Assembly (NCBI GenBank): GCA_914767715.1 | Contig: OU612068.1 | Location: forward strand, 10,912,001 to 10,976,000 | Direction of reading: 5' to 3' | Length of the DNA stretch: 64,000 bases | Source: Membranipora membranacea | Taxonomy: Eukaryota; Bryozoa; Gymnolaemata; Cheilostomatida; Membraniporidae | Part shown: piece by piece, positions 48,701 through 61,000 of the stretch | Position numbering within the stretch: the first letter of the stretch is position 1 | Layout of the letters: each line of letters begins with the position of its first letter | The notes under the pieces: model-generated | What the model was told of the DNA's origin: nothing | The model's input: only the letters and a program-made list of their open reading frames with translations | Database searches by the model: none | Position numbers and translations under genes: made by a program

Positions 48701-51700
48701 GATTTGCTTCTAACCTACTTCATGAGGAGGAGCAACTCCTGCTTGTCTCAAATCTGAAATCCGTTTGGCTCTGCGGCTTCTTGTTCTCTGTCAGCGTCCG
48801 TTTTAATGACGCTCACTTTTGCTATAAAAGAACATGCCAAACGGTAGCATCAATAAATTAAATCCCTCTTCGATTCTTATCAAACTCCAACCAGTTCAAG
48901 CCCTTATTGGCCTCATTCAAAACGCAGAATATTGGAATCCTCTGATTAACTGAGGGGTAATTACGCTGACTTGAATGTTACTAAACTATACCAAGGGAGG
49001 GTATCTCGCTTTTTTTTCGCTCCGGTCAAAAAATAGATTTGCTTCTAACCTACTTCATGAGGTGAAGCAACTCCTGCTTGTCTCAAATCTGAAATCCGTT
49101 TGGCTCTGCGGCTTCTTGTTCTCTGTCAGCGTCCGTTTTAATGACGCTCACTTTTGCTATAAAAAAACATGCCAAACGGCAGCATCAAAAAATTAAATCC
49201 CTCTTCGATTCTTATCAAACTCCAACCAGTTCAAGCCCTTATTGGCCTCATTCAAAACGCAGAATAAAATTGGAATCCTCTGATTAACTGAGGGGTAATT
49301 ACGCTGACTTGAAATTTACAAAAATATACCAAGGGAGGGTATCACGCTTTTTTTTCGCTCCGGTCAAAAAATAGATTTTCTTCTTACCTACTTTATGAGG
49401 AGGAGCAACTCCTGCTTGTCTCAAATCTGAAATCCGTTTGGTTCTGCGGCTTCTCGTTCTCTGTCAGCGTCCGTTTTAATGACGCTCACTTTTGCTATAA
49501 AAAAACCTGCCAAACGGCAGCATCAAAAAATTAAATCCCTCTTCGATTCTTATCAAACTCCAACCAGTTCAAGCCCTTATTGGCCTCATTCAAAACGCAG
49601 AATATTGGAATACTCTGATTAACTGAGGGGTAATTACGCTGACTTGAAATTTACAAAAATATACCAAGGGAGGGTATCACGCTTTTTTTCCGCTCCGGTC
49701 AAAAAATAGATTTGCTTCTAACCTACTTCATGAGGTGGAGCAACTCCTGCTTGTCTCAAATCTGAAATCCGTTTGGCTCTGCGGCTTCTTGTTCTCTGTC
49801 AGCGTCCGTTTTAATGACGCTCACTTTTGCTATAAAAAAACATGCCAAACGGCAGCATCAAAAAATTAAATCACTCTTCGATTCTTATCAAACTCCAACC
49901 AGTTCAAGCCCTTATTGGCCTCATTCAAAACGCAGAATATTGGAATCCTCTGATTAACTGAGGGGTAATTACGCTGACTTGAATGTTACAAAAATATACC
50001 AAGGGAGGGTATCACGCTTTTTTTTCGCCCCGGTCAAAAAATAGATTTGCTTCTTACCTACTTCATGATGAGGAACAAGTCCTGCTTGTCTCAAATCTGA
50101 AATCCGTTTGGCTCTGCGGCTTCTTGTTCTCTGTCGGCGTCCGTTTTAATGACGCTCACTTTTGCTATCAAAAAACATGCCAAACGGCAGCATCAAAAAA
50201 TTAAATCCCTCTTCGATTCTTAACAAACTCCAACCAGTTCAAGCCCTTATTGGCCTCATTCAAAACGCAGAATAAAATTGGAATCCTCTGATTAACTGAG
50301 GGGTAATTACGCTGACTTGAAATTTACAAAACTATACCAAGGGAGGGTATCACGCTTTTTTTCCGCTCCGGTCAAAAAATAGATTTGCTTCTTACCTACT
50401 TCATGAGGTGAAGCAACTCCTGCTTGTCTCAAATCTGAAATCCGTTTAGCTCTGCGGCTTCTTGTTCTCTGTCAGCGTCCGTTTTAATGACGCTCACTTT
50501 TCCTATAAAAAAACATGCCAAACGGCAGCATCAAAAAATTAAATCCCTCTTCGATTCTTATCAAACTCCAACCAGTTCAAGCCCTTATTGGCCTCATTCA
50601 AAACGCAGAATAAAATTGGAATCCTCTGATTAACTGAGGGGTAATTACGCTGACTTGAAATTTACAAAAATATACCAAGGGAGGGTATCACGCTTTTTTT
50701 TCGCTCCGGTCAAAAAATAGATTTGCTTCTTACCTACTTCATGAGGAGGAGCAACTCCTGCTTGTCTCAAATCTGAAATCCGTTTGGTTCTGCGGCTTCT
50801 TGTTCTCTGTCAGCGTCTGTTTTAATGACGCTCACTTTTGCTATAAAAAACATGCCAAACGGCAGCATCAAAAAATTAAATCCCTCTTCGATTCTTATCA
50901 AACTCCAACCAGTTCAAGCCCTTATTGGCCTCATTCAAAACGCAGAATATTGGAATCCTCTGATTAACTGAGGGGTAATTACGCTGACTTGAAAGTTACA
51001 AAAATATCCCAAGGGAGGGTATCACGCTTTTTTTTCCCTCCAGTCAAAAAATAGATTTGCTTCTAACCTACTTCATGAGGAGTAGCAACTCCTGCTTGTC
51101 TCAAATCTGGAATCTGTTTGGCTCTGCGGCTTCTTGTTCTCTGTCAGCGTCCGTTTTAATGACGCTCACTTTTGCTATAAAAAAACATGCCAAACGGCAG
51201 CTTCAAAAAATTAAATCCCTCTTCGATTCTTATCAAACTCCAACCAGTTCAAGCCCTTATTGGCCTCATTCAAAACGCAGAATATTGGAATCCTCTGATT
51301 AACTGAGGGTTAATTACGCTGACTTGAAATTTACAAAAATGTACCAAGGGAGGGTATCACGCTATTTTTTCGCTCCGGTCAAAAAATAGATTTGCTTCTA
51401 ACCTACTTCATGAGGAGGAGCAACTCCTGCTTGTCTCAAATCTGAAATCCGTTTGGCTCTGCGGCTTCTTGTTCTCTGTCAGCGTCCGTTTTAAAGACGC
51501 TCACTTTTGCTATAAAAAAACATGCCAAACGGCAGCATCAAAAAATTAAATCCCTCTTCGATTCTTATCAAACTCCAACCAGTTCAAGCTCTTATTTGCC
51601 TCATTCAAAACGCAGAATATTTGAATCCTCTGATTAACTGAGGGGTAATTACGCTGACTTGAAAATTACAAAAATATACCAAGGGAGGGTATCACGCTTT

Positions 51701-51820
51701 TTTTTCGCTCCGGTCAAAAAATAGATTTGCTTCTAACCTACTTCATGAGGAGGAGCAACTCCTGCTTGTCTCAAATCTGAAATCCGTTTGGCTCTGCGGC
51801 TTCTTGTTCTCTGTCAGCGT
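45790..51820 (+). repeat. 9-monomer (3,023-bp) tandem duplication
   Basis: A set of distinctive variants recurs at 3,023 bp: GGTAGCATCAATAAATT, TTACTAAACTATACC, GATTTTCTTC with TTTATGAGG, CATGATGAGGAACAAG, GGAATCTG with GCAGCTTC, and GCTATTTTTTCGC. The unit exceeds 9 x 335 partly because three monomers carry an AATAAAATTGG form with three extra bases (about 46,241, 47,249 and 47,587; repeated near 49,264, 50,272 and 50,610). I saw no substitution between the copies. The last few monomers appear a third time at about 54.7-55.6 kb. Confidence 0.8.
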
Positions 51821-53599
51821 CCAATTTAATGACGCTCACTTTTGCTATAAAAAAACATGCCAAACGGCAGCATCAAAAAATTAAATCCCTCTTCGATTCT
51901 TATCAAACTCCAACCAGTTCAAGCCCTTATTGGCCTCATTCATAACGCAGAATATTGGAATCCTCTGATTAACTGAGGGGTAATTACGCTGACTTGAAAT
52001 TTACAAAAATATACCAAGGGAGGGTATCACGCTTTTTTTCGCTCCGGTCAAAAAATAGATTTGCTTCTAACCTACTTCATGAGGAGGAGCAACTCCTGCT
52101 TGTCTCAAATCTGAAATCCGTTTGGCTCTGCGGCTTCTTGTTCTCTGTCAGCGTCCGTTTTAATGACGCTCACTTTTGCTATAAGAAAACATGCCAAACG
52201 GCAGCATCAAAAAATTAAATCTCTCTTCGATTCTTATCAAACTCAAACCAGTTCAAGCCCTTATTGGCCTCATTCAAAAGGCAGAATATTGGAATCCTCT
52301 GATTAACTGAGGGGTATTTACGCTGACTTGAAATTTACAAAAATATACCAAGGGAGGGTATCACGCTTTTTTTTCGCTCCGGTCAAAAAATAGATTTGCT
52401 TCTAACCTACTTCATGAGGAGGAGCAACTCCTGCTTGTCTCAAATCTGAAATCCGTTTGGCTCTGCGGCTTCTTGTTCTCTGTCAGCGTCCGTTTTAATG
52501 ACGCTCACTTTTGCTATAAAAAAACATGCCGAACGGCAGCATCAAAAAATTAAATCCCTCTTCGATTCTTATCAAACTCCAACCAGTTCAAGCCCTTATT
52601 GGCCTCATTCAAAACGCAGAATATTGGAATCGTCTGAATAACTGAGGGGTAATTACGCTGACTTGAAATTTACAAAAATATACCAAGGGAGGGTATCACG
52701 CTTTTTTTTCGCTCCGGTCAAAAAATAGATTTGCTTCTAACCTACTTCATGAGGAGGAGCAACTCCTGCTTGTCTCAAATCTGAAATCCGTTTGGCTCTG
52801 CGGCTTCTTGTTCTCTGTCAGCGTCCGTTTTAATGACGCTCACTTTTGCTATAAAAAAACATGCCAAACGGCAGCATCAAAAAATTAAATCTCTCTTCGA
52901 TTCTTATCAAACTCAAACCAGTTCAAGCCCTTATTGGCCTCATTCAAAAGGCAGAATATTGGAATCCTCTGATTAACTGAGGGGTAATTACGCTGACTTG
53001 AAATTTACAAAAATATACCAAGGGAGGGTATCACGCTTTTTTTTCGCTCCGGTCAAAAAATAGATTTGCTTCTAACCTACTTCATGAGGAGGAGCAACTC
53101 CTGCTTGTCTCAAATCTGAAATCCGTTTGGCTCTGCGGCTTCTTGTTCTCTGTCAGCGTCCGTTTTAATGACGCTCACTTTTGCTATAAAAAAACATGCC
53201 AAACGGCAGCATCAAAAAATTAAATCTCTCTTCGATTCTTATCAAACTCAAACCAGTTCAAGCCCTTATTGGCCTCATTCAAAACGCAGAATATTGGAAT
53301 CGTCTGAATAACTGAGGGGTAATTACGCTGACTTGAAATTTACAAAAATATACCAAGGGAGGGTATCACGCTTTTTTTTCGCTCCGGTCAAAAAATAGAT
53401 TTGCTTCTAACCTACTTCATGAGGAGGAGCAACTCCTGCTTGTCTCAAATCTGAAATCCGTTTGGCTCTGCGGCTTCTTGTTCTCTGTCAGCGTCCGTTT
53501 TAATGACGCTCACTTTTGCTATAAAAAAACATGCCAAACGGCAGCATCAAAAAATTAAATCTCTCTTCGATTCTTATCAAACTCAAACCAGTTCAAGCC

Positions 53600-56500
53600 C
53601 TTATTGGCCTCATTCAAAAGGCAGAATATTGGAATCCTCTGATTAACTGAGGGGTATTTACGCTGACTTGAAATTTACAAAAAATATACCAAGGGAGGGT
53701 ATCACGCTTTTTTTTCGCTCCGGTCAAAAAATAGATTTGCTTCTAACCTACTTCATGAGGAGGAGCAACTCCTGCTTGTCTCAAATCTGAAATCCGTTTG
53801 GCTCTGCGGCTTCTTGTTCTCTGTCAGCGTCCGTTTTAATGACGCTCACTTTTGCTATAAAAAAACATGCCAAACGGCTGCATCAAAAAATTAAATCCCT
53901 CTTCGATTCTTATCAAACTCCGACCAGTTCAAGCCCTTATTGGCCTCATTCAAAACGCAGAATATTGGAATCCTCTGATTAACTGAGGGGTAATTACGCT
54001 GACTTGAAATTTACAAAAATATACCAAGGGAGGGTATCACGCTTTTTTTTCGCTCCGGTCAAAAAATAAATTTGCTTCTAACCTACTTCATGAGGAGGAG
54101 CAACTCCTGCTTGTCTCAAATCTGAAATTCGTTTGGCTCTGCGGCTTCTTGTTCTCTGTCAGCGTCCGTTTTAAAGACGCTCACTTTTGCTATAAAAAAA
54201 CATGCCAAACGGCAGCATCAAAAAATTAAATCCCACTTCGATTCTTATCAAACTCCAACCAGTTCAAGCCCTTATTGGCCTCATTCAAAACGCAGAATAT
54301 TGGAATCCTCTGATTAACTGAGGGGTAATTACGCTGACTTGAAATTTACAAAAATATACCAAGGGAGGGTATCACGCTTTTTTTTCGCTCCTGTCAAAAA
54401 ATAGATTTGCTTCTTACCTACTTCATGAGGAGGAGCAACTCCTGCTTGTCTCAAATCTGAAATCCGTTTGGCTCTGCGGCTTCTTGTTCTCTGTCAGCGT
54501 CCGTTTTAATGACGCTGACTTTTGCTATAAAAAAAACATCCCAAACGGCAGCATCAAAAAATTAAATCCCTCTTCGATTCTTATCAAACTCCAACCAGTT
54601 CAAGCCCTTATTGGCCTCATTCAAAGCGCAGAATATTGGAATCCTCTGATTAACTGAGGGGTAATTACGCTGACTTGAAATTTACAAAAATATACCAAGG
54701 GAGGGTATCACGCTTTTTTTTCGCTCCGGTCAAAAAATAGATTTGCTTCTTACCTACTTCATGAGGAGGAGCAACTCCTGCTGTTCTCAAATCTGAAATC
54801 CGTTTGGTTCTGCGGCTTCTTGTTCTCTGTCAGCGTCCGTTTTAATGACGCTCACTTTTGCTATAAAAAACATGCCAAACGGCAGCATCAAAAAATTAAA
54901 TCCCTCTTCGATTCTTATCAAACTCCAACCAGTTCAAGCCCTTATTGGCCTCATTCAAAACGCAGAATATTGGAATCCTCTGATTAACTGAGGGGTAATT
55001 ACGCTGACTTAAAAGTTACAAAAATATACCAAGGGAGGGTATCACGCTTTTTTTTCCCTCCAGTCAAAAAATAGATTTGCTTCTAACCTACTTCATGAGG
55101 AGTAGCAACTCCTGCTTGTCTCAAATCTGGAATCTGTTTGGCTCTGCGGCTTTTTGTTCTCTGTCAGCGTCCGTTTTAATGACGCTCACTTTTGCTATAA
55201 AAAAACATGCCAAACGGCAGCTTCAAAAAATTAAATCCCTCTTCGATTCTTATCAAACTCCAACCAGTTCAAACCCTTATTGGCCTCATTCAAAACGCAG
55301 AATATTGGAATCCTCTGATTAACTGAGGGTTAATTACGCTGACTTGAAATTTACAAAAATGTACCAAGGGAGGGTATCACGCTATTTTTTCGCTCCGGTC
55401 AAAAAATAGATTTGCTTCTAACCTACTTCATGAGGAGGAGCAACTCCTGCTTGTCTCAAATCTAAAATCCGTTTGGCTCTGCGGCTTCTTGTTCTCTGTC
55501 AGCGTCCGTTTTAAAGACGCTCACTTTTGCTATAAAAAAACATGCCAAACGGCAGCATCAAAAAATTAAATCCCTCTTCGATTCTTATCAAACTCCAACC
55601 AGTTCAAGCCCTTATTGGCCTCATTCAAAACGCAGAATATTGGAATCCTCTGATTAACTGAGGGGTAATTACGCTGACTTGAAATTTACAAAAATATACC
55701 AAGGGAGGGTATCACGCTTTTTTTTCGCTCCGGTCAAAAAATAGATTTGCTTCTAACCTACTTCATGAGGAGGAGCAACTCCTGCTTGTCTCAAATCTGA
55801 AATCCGTTTGGCTCTGCGGCTTCTTGTTCTCTGTCAGCGTCCGTTTTAATGACGCTCACTTTTGCTATAAAAAAACATGCCAAACGGCAGCATCAAAAAA
55901 TTAAATCCCTCTTCGATTCTTATCAAACTCAAACCAGTTCAAGCCCTTATTGGCCTCATTCAAAAGGCAGAATATTGGAATCCTCTGATTAACTGAGGGG
56001 TATTTACGCTGACTTGAAATTTACAAAAAATATACCAAGGGAGGGTATCACGCTTTTTTTTCGCTCCGGTCAAAAAATAGATTTGCTTCTAACCTACTTC
56101 ATGAGGAGGAGCAACTCCTGCTTGTCTCAAATCTGAAATCCGTTTGGCTCTGCGGCTTCTTGTTCTCTGTCAGCGTCCGTTTTAATGACGCTCACTTTTG
56201 CTATAAAAAAACATGCCAAACGGCTGCATCAAAAAATTAAATCCCTCTTCGATTCTTATCAAACTCCGACCAGTTCAAGCCCTTATTGGCCTCATTCAAA
56301 ACGCAGAATATTGGAATCCTCTGATTAACTGAGGGGTAATTACGCTGACTTGAAATTTACAAAAATATACCAAGGGAGGGTATCACGCTTTTTTTTCGCT
56401 CCGGTCAAAAAATAAATTTGCTTCTAACCTACTTCATGAGGAGGAGCAACTCCTGCTTGTCTCAAATCTGAAATTCGTTTGGCTCTGCGGCTTCTTGTTC

Positions 56501-57050
56501 TCTGTCAGCGTCCGTTTTAAAGACGCTCACTTTTGCTATAAAAAAACATGCCAAACGGCAGCATCAAAAAATTAAATCCCACTTCGATTCTTATCAAACT
56601 CCAACCAGTTCAAGCCCTTATTGGCCTCATTCAAAACGCAGAATATTGGAATCCTCTGATTAACTGAGGGGTAATTACGCTGACTTGAAATTTACAAAAA
56701 TATACCAAGGGAGGGTATCACGCTTTTTTTTCGCTCCGGTCAAAAAATAGATTTGCTTCTTACCTACTTCATGAGGAGGAGCAACTCCTGCTTGTCTCAA
56801 ATCTGAAATCCGTTTGGCTCTGCGGCTTCTTGTTCTCTGTCAGCGTCCGTTTTAATGACGCTGACTTTTGCTATAAAAAAACATGCCAAACGGCAGCATC
56901 AAAAAATTAAATCCCTCTTCGATTCTTATCAAACTCCAACCAGTTCAAGCCCTTATTGGCCTCATTCAAAGCGCAGAATATTGGAATCCTCTGATTAACT
57001 GAGGGGTAATTACGCTGACTTGAAATTTACAAAAATATACCAAGGGAGGG
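53600..57050 (+). repeat. 7-monomer-spaced (about 2,346-bp) duplicated block
   Basis: A set of about three to four monomers near 53.6-54.7 kb reappears near 55.95-57.0 kb. Markers are AAAAAATATACC with one extra A, CGGCTGCATC, AAATAAATTTGC, TCTGAAATTCG at 54,121 and 56,467, CCCACTTCG, and GACGCTGACTT. Between the copies, 54.7-55.6 kb matches the end of the 45.8-51.8 kb block, so two higher-order families are interleaved here. Confidence 0.65.
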
Positions 57051-58069
57051 TATCACGCTTTTTTTTCGCTCCGGTCAAAAAATAGATTTGCTTCTAACCT
57101 ACTTCATGAGGAGGAGCAACTCCTGCTTGTCTCAAATCTGAAATCCGTTTGGCTCTGCGGCTTCTTGTTCTCTGTCAGCGTCCGTTTTAATGACGCTCAC
57201 TCTTGCTATAAAAAAACATGCCAAACGGCAGCATCAAAAAGTTAAATCCCTCTTCGATTCTTATCAAACTCCAACCAGTTCAAGCCCTTATTGGCCTCAT
57301 TCAAAACGCAGAATATTGGAATCCTCTGATTAACTGAGGGGTAATTACGCTGACTTGAAATTTACAAAATTATACCAAGGGAGGGTATCACGCTTTTTTT
57401 TCGCTCCGGTCAAAAAATAGATTTGCTTCTTACCTACTTCATGAGGAGGAGCAACTCTTGCTTGTCTCAAATCTGAAATCCGTTTGGCTCTGCGGCTTCT
57501 TGTTCTCTGTCAGCGTCCGTTTTAATGACGCTCACTTTTGCTATAAAAAAACATGCCAAACGGCAGCATCAAAAAATTAGATCCCTCTTCGATTCTTATC
57601 AAACTCCAACCAGTTCAAGCCCTTATTGGCCTCATTCAAAGCGCAGAATATTGGAATCCTCTGATTAACTGAGGGGTAATTACGCTGACTTGAAATTTAC
57701 AAAAATATACCAAGGGAGGGTATCACGCTTTTTTTTGCTCCGGTCAAAAAATAGATTTGCTTCTAACCTACTTCATGAGGAGGAGCAACACCTGCTTGTC
57801 ACAAATCTGAAATCCGTTTGGCTCTGCGGCTTCTTGTTCTCTGTCAGCGTCCGTTTTAATGACGCTCACTTTTGCTATAAAAAAACTTGCCAAACGGCAG
57901 CATCAAAAAATTAAATCCCTCTTCAATTCTTATCAAACTCCAACCAGTTCAAGCCCTTATTGGCCTCATTCAAAACGCAGAATATTGGAATCCTCTGATT
58001 AACTGAGGGGTAATTACGCTGACTTGAAATTTACAAAAATATACCAAGAGAGGGTATCACGCTTTTTTT

Positions 58070-61000
58070 TCGCTCCGGTCAAAAAATAGATTTGCTTCTA
58101 ACCTACTTCATGAGGAGGAGCAACTCCTGCTTGTCTCAAATCTGAAATTCGTTTGGCTCTGCGGCTTCTTGTTCTCTGTCAGCGTCCGTTTTAAAGACGC
58201 TCACTTTTGCTATAAAAAAACATGCCAAACGGCAGCATCAAAAAATTAAATCCCACTTCGATTCTTATCAAACTCCAACCAGTTCAAGCCCTTATTGGCC
58301 TCATTCAAAACGCAGAATATTGGAATCCTCTGATTAACTGAGGGGTAATTACGCTGACTTGAAATTTACAAAAATATACCAAGGGAGGGTATCACGCTTT
58401 TTTTTCGCTCCGGTCAAAAAATAGATTTGCTTCTTACCTACTTCATGAGGAGGAGCAACTCCTGCTTGTCTCAAATCTGAAATCCGTTTGGCTCTGCGGC
58501 TTCTTGTTCTCTGTCAGCGTCCGTTTTAATGACGCTCACTTTTGCTATAAAAAAACATGCCAAACGGCAGCATCAAAAAATTAAATCCCTCTTCGATTCT
58601 TATCAAACTCCAACCAGTTCAAGCCCTTATTGGCCTCATTCAAAGCGCAGAATATTGGAATCCTCTGATTAACTGAGGGGTAATTACGCTGACTTGAAAT
58701 TTACAAAAATATACCAAGGGAGGGTATCACGCTTTTTTTTGCTCCGGTCAAAAAATAGATTTGCTTCTAACCTACTTCATGAGGAGGAGCAACACCTGCT
58801 TGTCACAAATCTGAAATCCGTTTGGCTCTGCGGCTTCTTGTTCTCTGTCAGCGTCCGTTTTAATGACGCTCACTTTTGCTATAAAAAAACTTGCCAAACG
58901 GCAGCATCAAAAAATTAAATCCCTCTTCAATTCTTATCAAACTCCAACCAGTTCAAGCCCTTATTGGCCTCATTCAAAACGCAGAATATTGGAATCCTCT
59001 GATTAACTGATGGGTAATTACGCTGACTTGAAATTTACAAAAATATACCAAGGGAGGGTATCACGCTTTTTTTTCGCTCTGGTCAAAAAATAGATTTTCT
59101 TCTAACCTACTTCATGAGGAGGAGCAACTCCTGCTTGTCTCAAATCTGAAATCCGTTTGGCTCTGCGGCTTCTTGTTCTCTGTCAGCGTCCGTTTTAATG
59201 ACGCTCACTTTTGCTATAAAAAAACATGCCAAACGGCAGCATCAAAAAGTTAAATCCCTCTTCGATTCTTATCAAACTCCAACCAGTTCAAGCCCTTATT
59301 GGCCTCATTCAAAACGCAGAATATTGGAATCCTCTGATTAACTGAGGGGTAATTACGCTGACTTGAAATTTACAAAAATATACCAAGGGAGGGTATCACG
59401 CTTTTTTTTCGCTCCGGTCAAAAAATAGATTTGCTTCTAACCTACTTCATGAGGAGGAGCAACTCCTGCTTGTCTCAAATCTGAAATCCGTTTGGCTCTG
59501 CGGCTTCTTGTTCTCTGTCAGCGTCCGTTTTAATGACGCTCACTTTTGCTATAAAAAAACATGCCAAACGGCAGCATCAAAAAATTAAATCCCTCTTCGA
59601 TTCTTAGCAAACTCCAACCAGTTCAAGCCCTTATTGGCCTCATTCAAAACGCAGAATATTGGAATCCTCTGATTAACTGAGGGGTAATTACGCTGACTTG
59701 AAGTTTACAAAAATATACCAAGGGAGGGTATCACGCTTTTTTTTCGCTCCGGTCAAAAAATAGATTTGCTTCTAACCTACTTCATGAGGAGGAGCAACTC
59801 CTGCTTGTCTTAAATCTGAAATCCGTTTGGCTCTGCGGCTTCTTGTTCTCTGTCAGCGTCCGTTTTAATGACGCTCACTTTTGCTATAAAAAAACTTGCC
59901 AAACGGCAGCATCAAAAAATTAAATCCTTCTTCGATTCTTATCAAACTCCAACCAGTTCAAGCCCTTATTGGCCTCATTCAAAACGCAGAATATTGGAAT
60001 CCTCTGATTAACTGAGGGGTAATTACGCTGACTTGAAATTTACAAAAATATACCAAGGGAGGGTATCACGCTTTTTTTTCGCTCCGGTCAAAAAATAGAT
60101 TTGCTTCTAACCTACTTCATGAGGAGGAGCAACTCCTGCTTGTCTCAAATCTGAAATCCGTTTGGCTCTGCGGCTTCTTGTTCTCTGTCAGCGTCCGTTT
60201 TAATGACGCTCACTTTTGCGATAAAAAAACATGCCAAACGGCAGCATCAAAAAATTAAATCCCTCTTCGATTCTTATCAAACTCAAACCAGTTCAAGCCC
60301 TTATTGGCCTCATTCAAAAGGCAGAATATTGGAATCCTCTGATTAACTGAGGGGTATTTACGCTGACTTGAAATTTACAAAAATATACCAAGGGAGGGTA
60401 TCACGCTTTTTTTTCGCTTCGGTCAAAAAATAGATTTGCTTCTAACCTACTTCATGAGGAGGAGCAACTCCTGCTTGTCTCAAATCTGAAATCCGTTTGG
60501 CTCTGCGGCTTCTTGTTCTCTGTCAGCGTCCGTTTTAATGACGCTCACTTTTGCTATAAAAAAACATGCCAAACGGCTGCATCAAAAAATTAAATCCCTC
60601 TTCGATTCTTGTCAAACTCCGACCAGTTCAAGCCCTTATTGGCCTCATTCAAAACGCAGAATATTGGAATCCTCTGATTAACTGAGGGGTAATTACGCTG
60701 ACTTGAAATTTACAAAAATATACCAAGGGAGGGTATCACGCTTTTTTTTCGCTCCGGTCAAAAAATAGATTTGCTTCTAACCTACTTCATGAGGAGGAGC
60801 AACTCCTGCTTGTCTCAAATCTGAAATTCGTTTGGCTCTGCGGCTTCTTGTTCTCTGTCAGCGTCCGTTTTAAAGACGCTCACTTTTGCTATAAAAAAAC
60901 ATGCCAAACGGCAGCATCAAAAAATTAAATCCCACTTCGATTCTTATCAAACTCCAACCAGTTCAAGCCCTTATTGGTCTCATTCAAAACGCAGAATATT

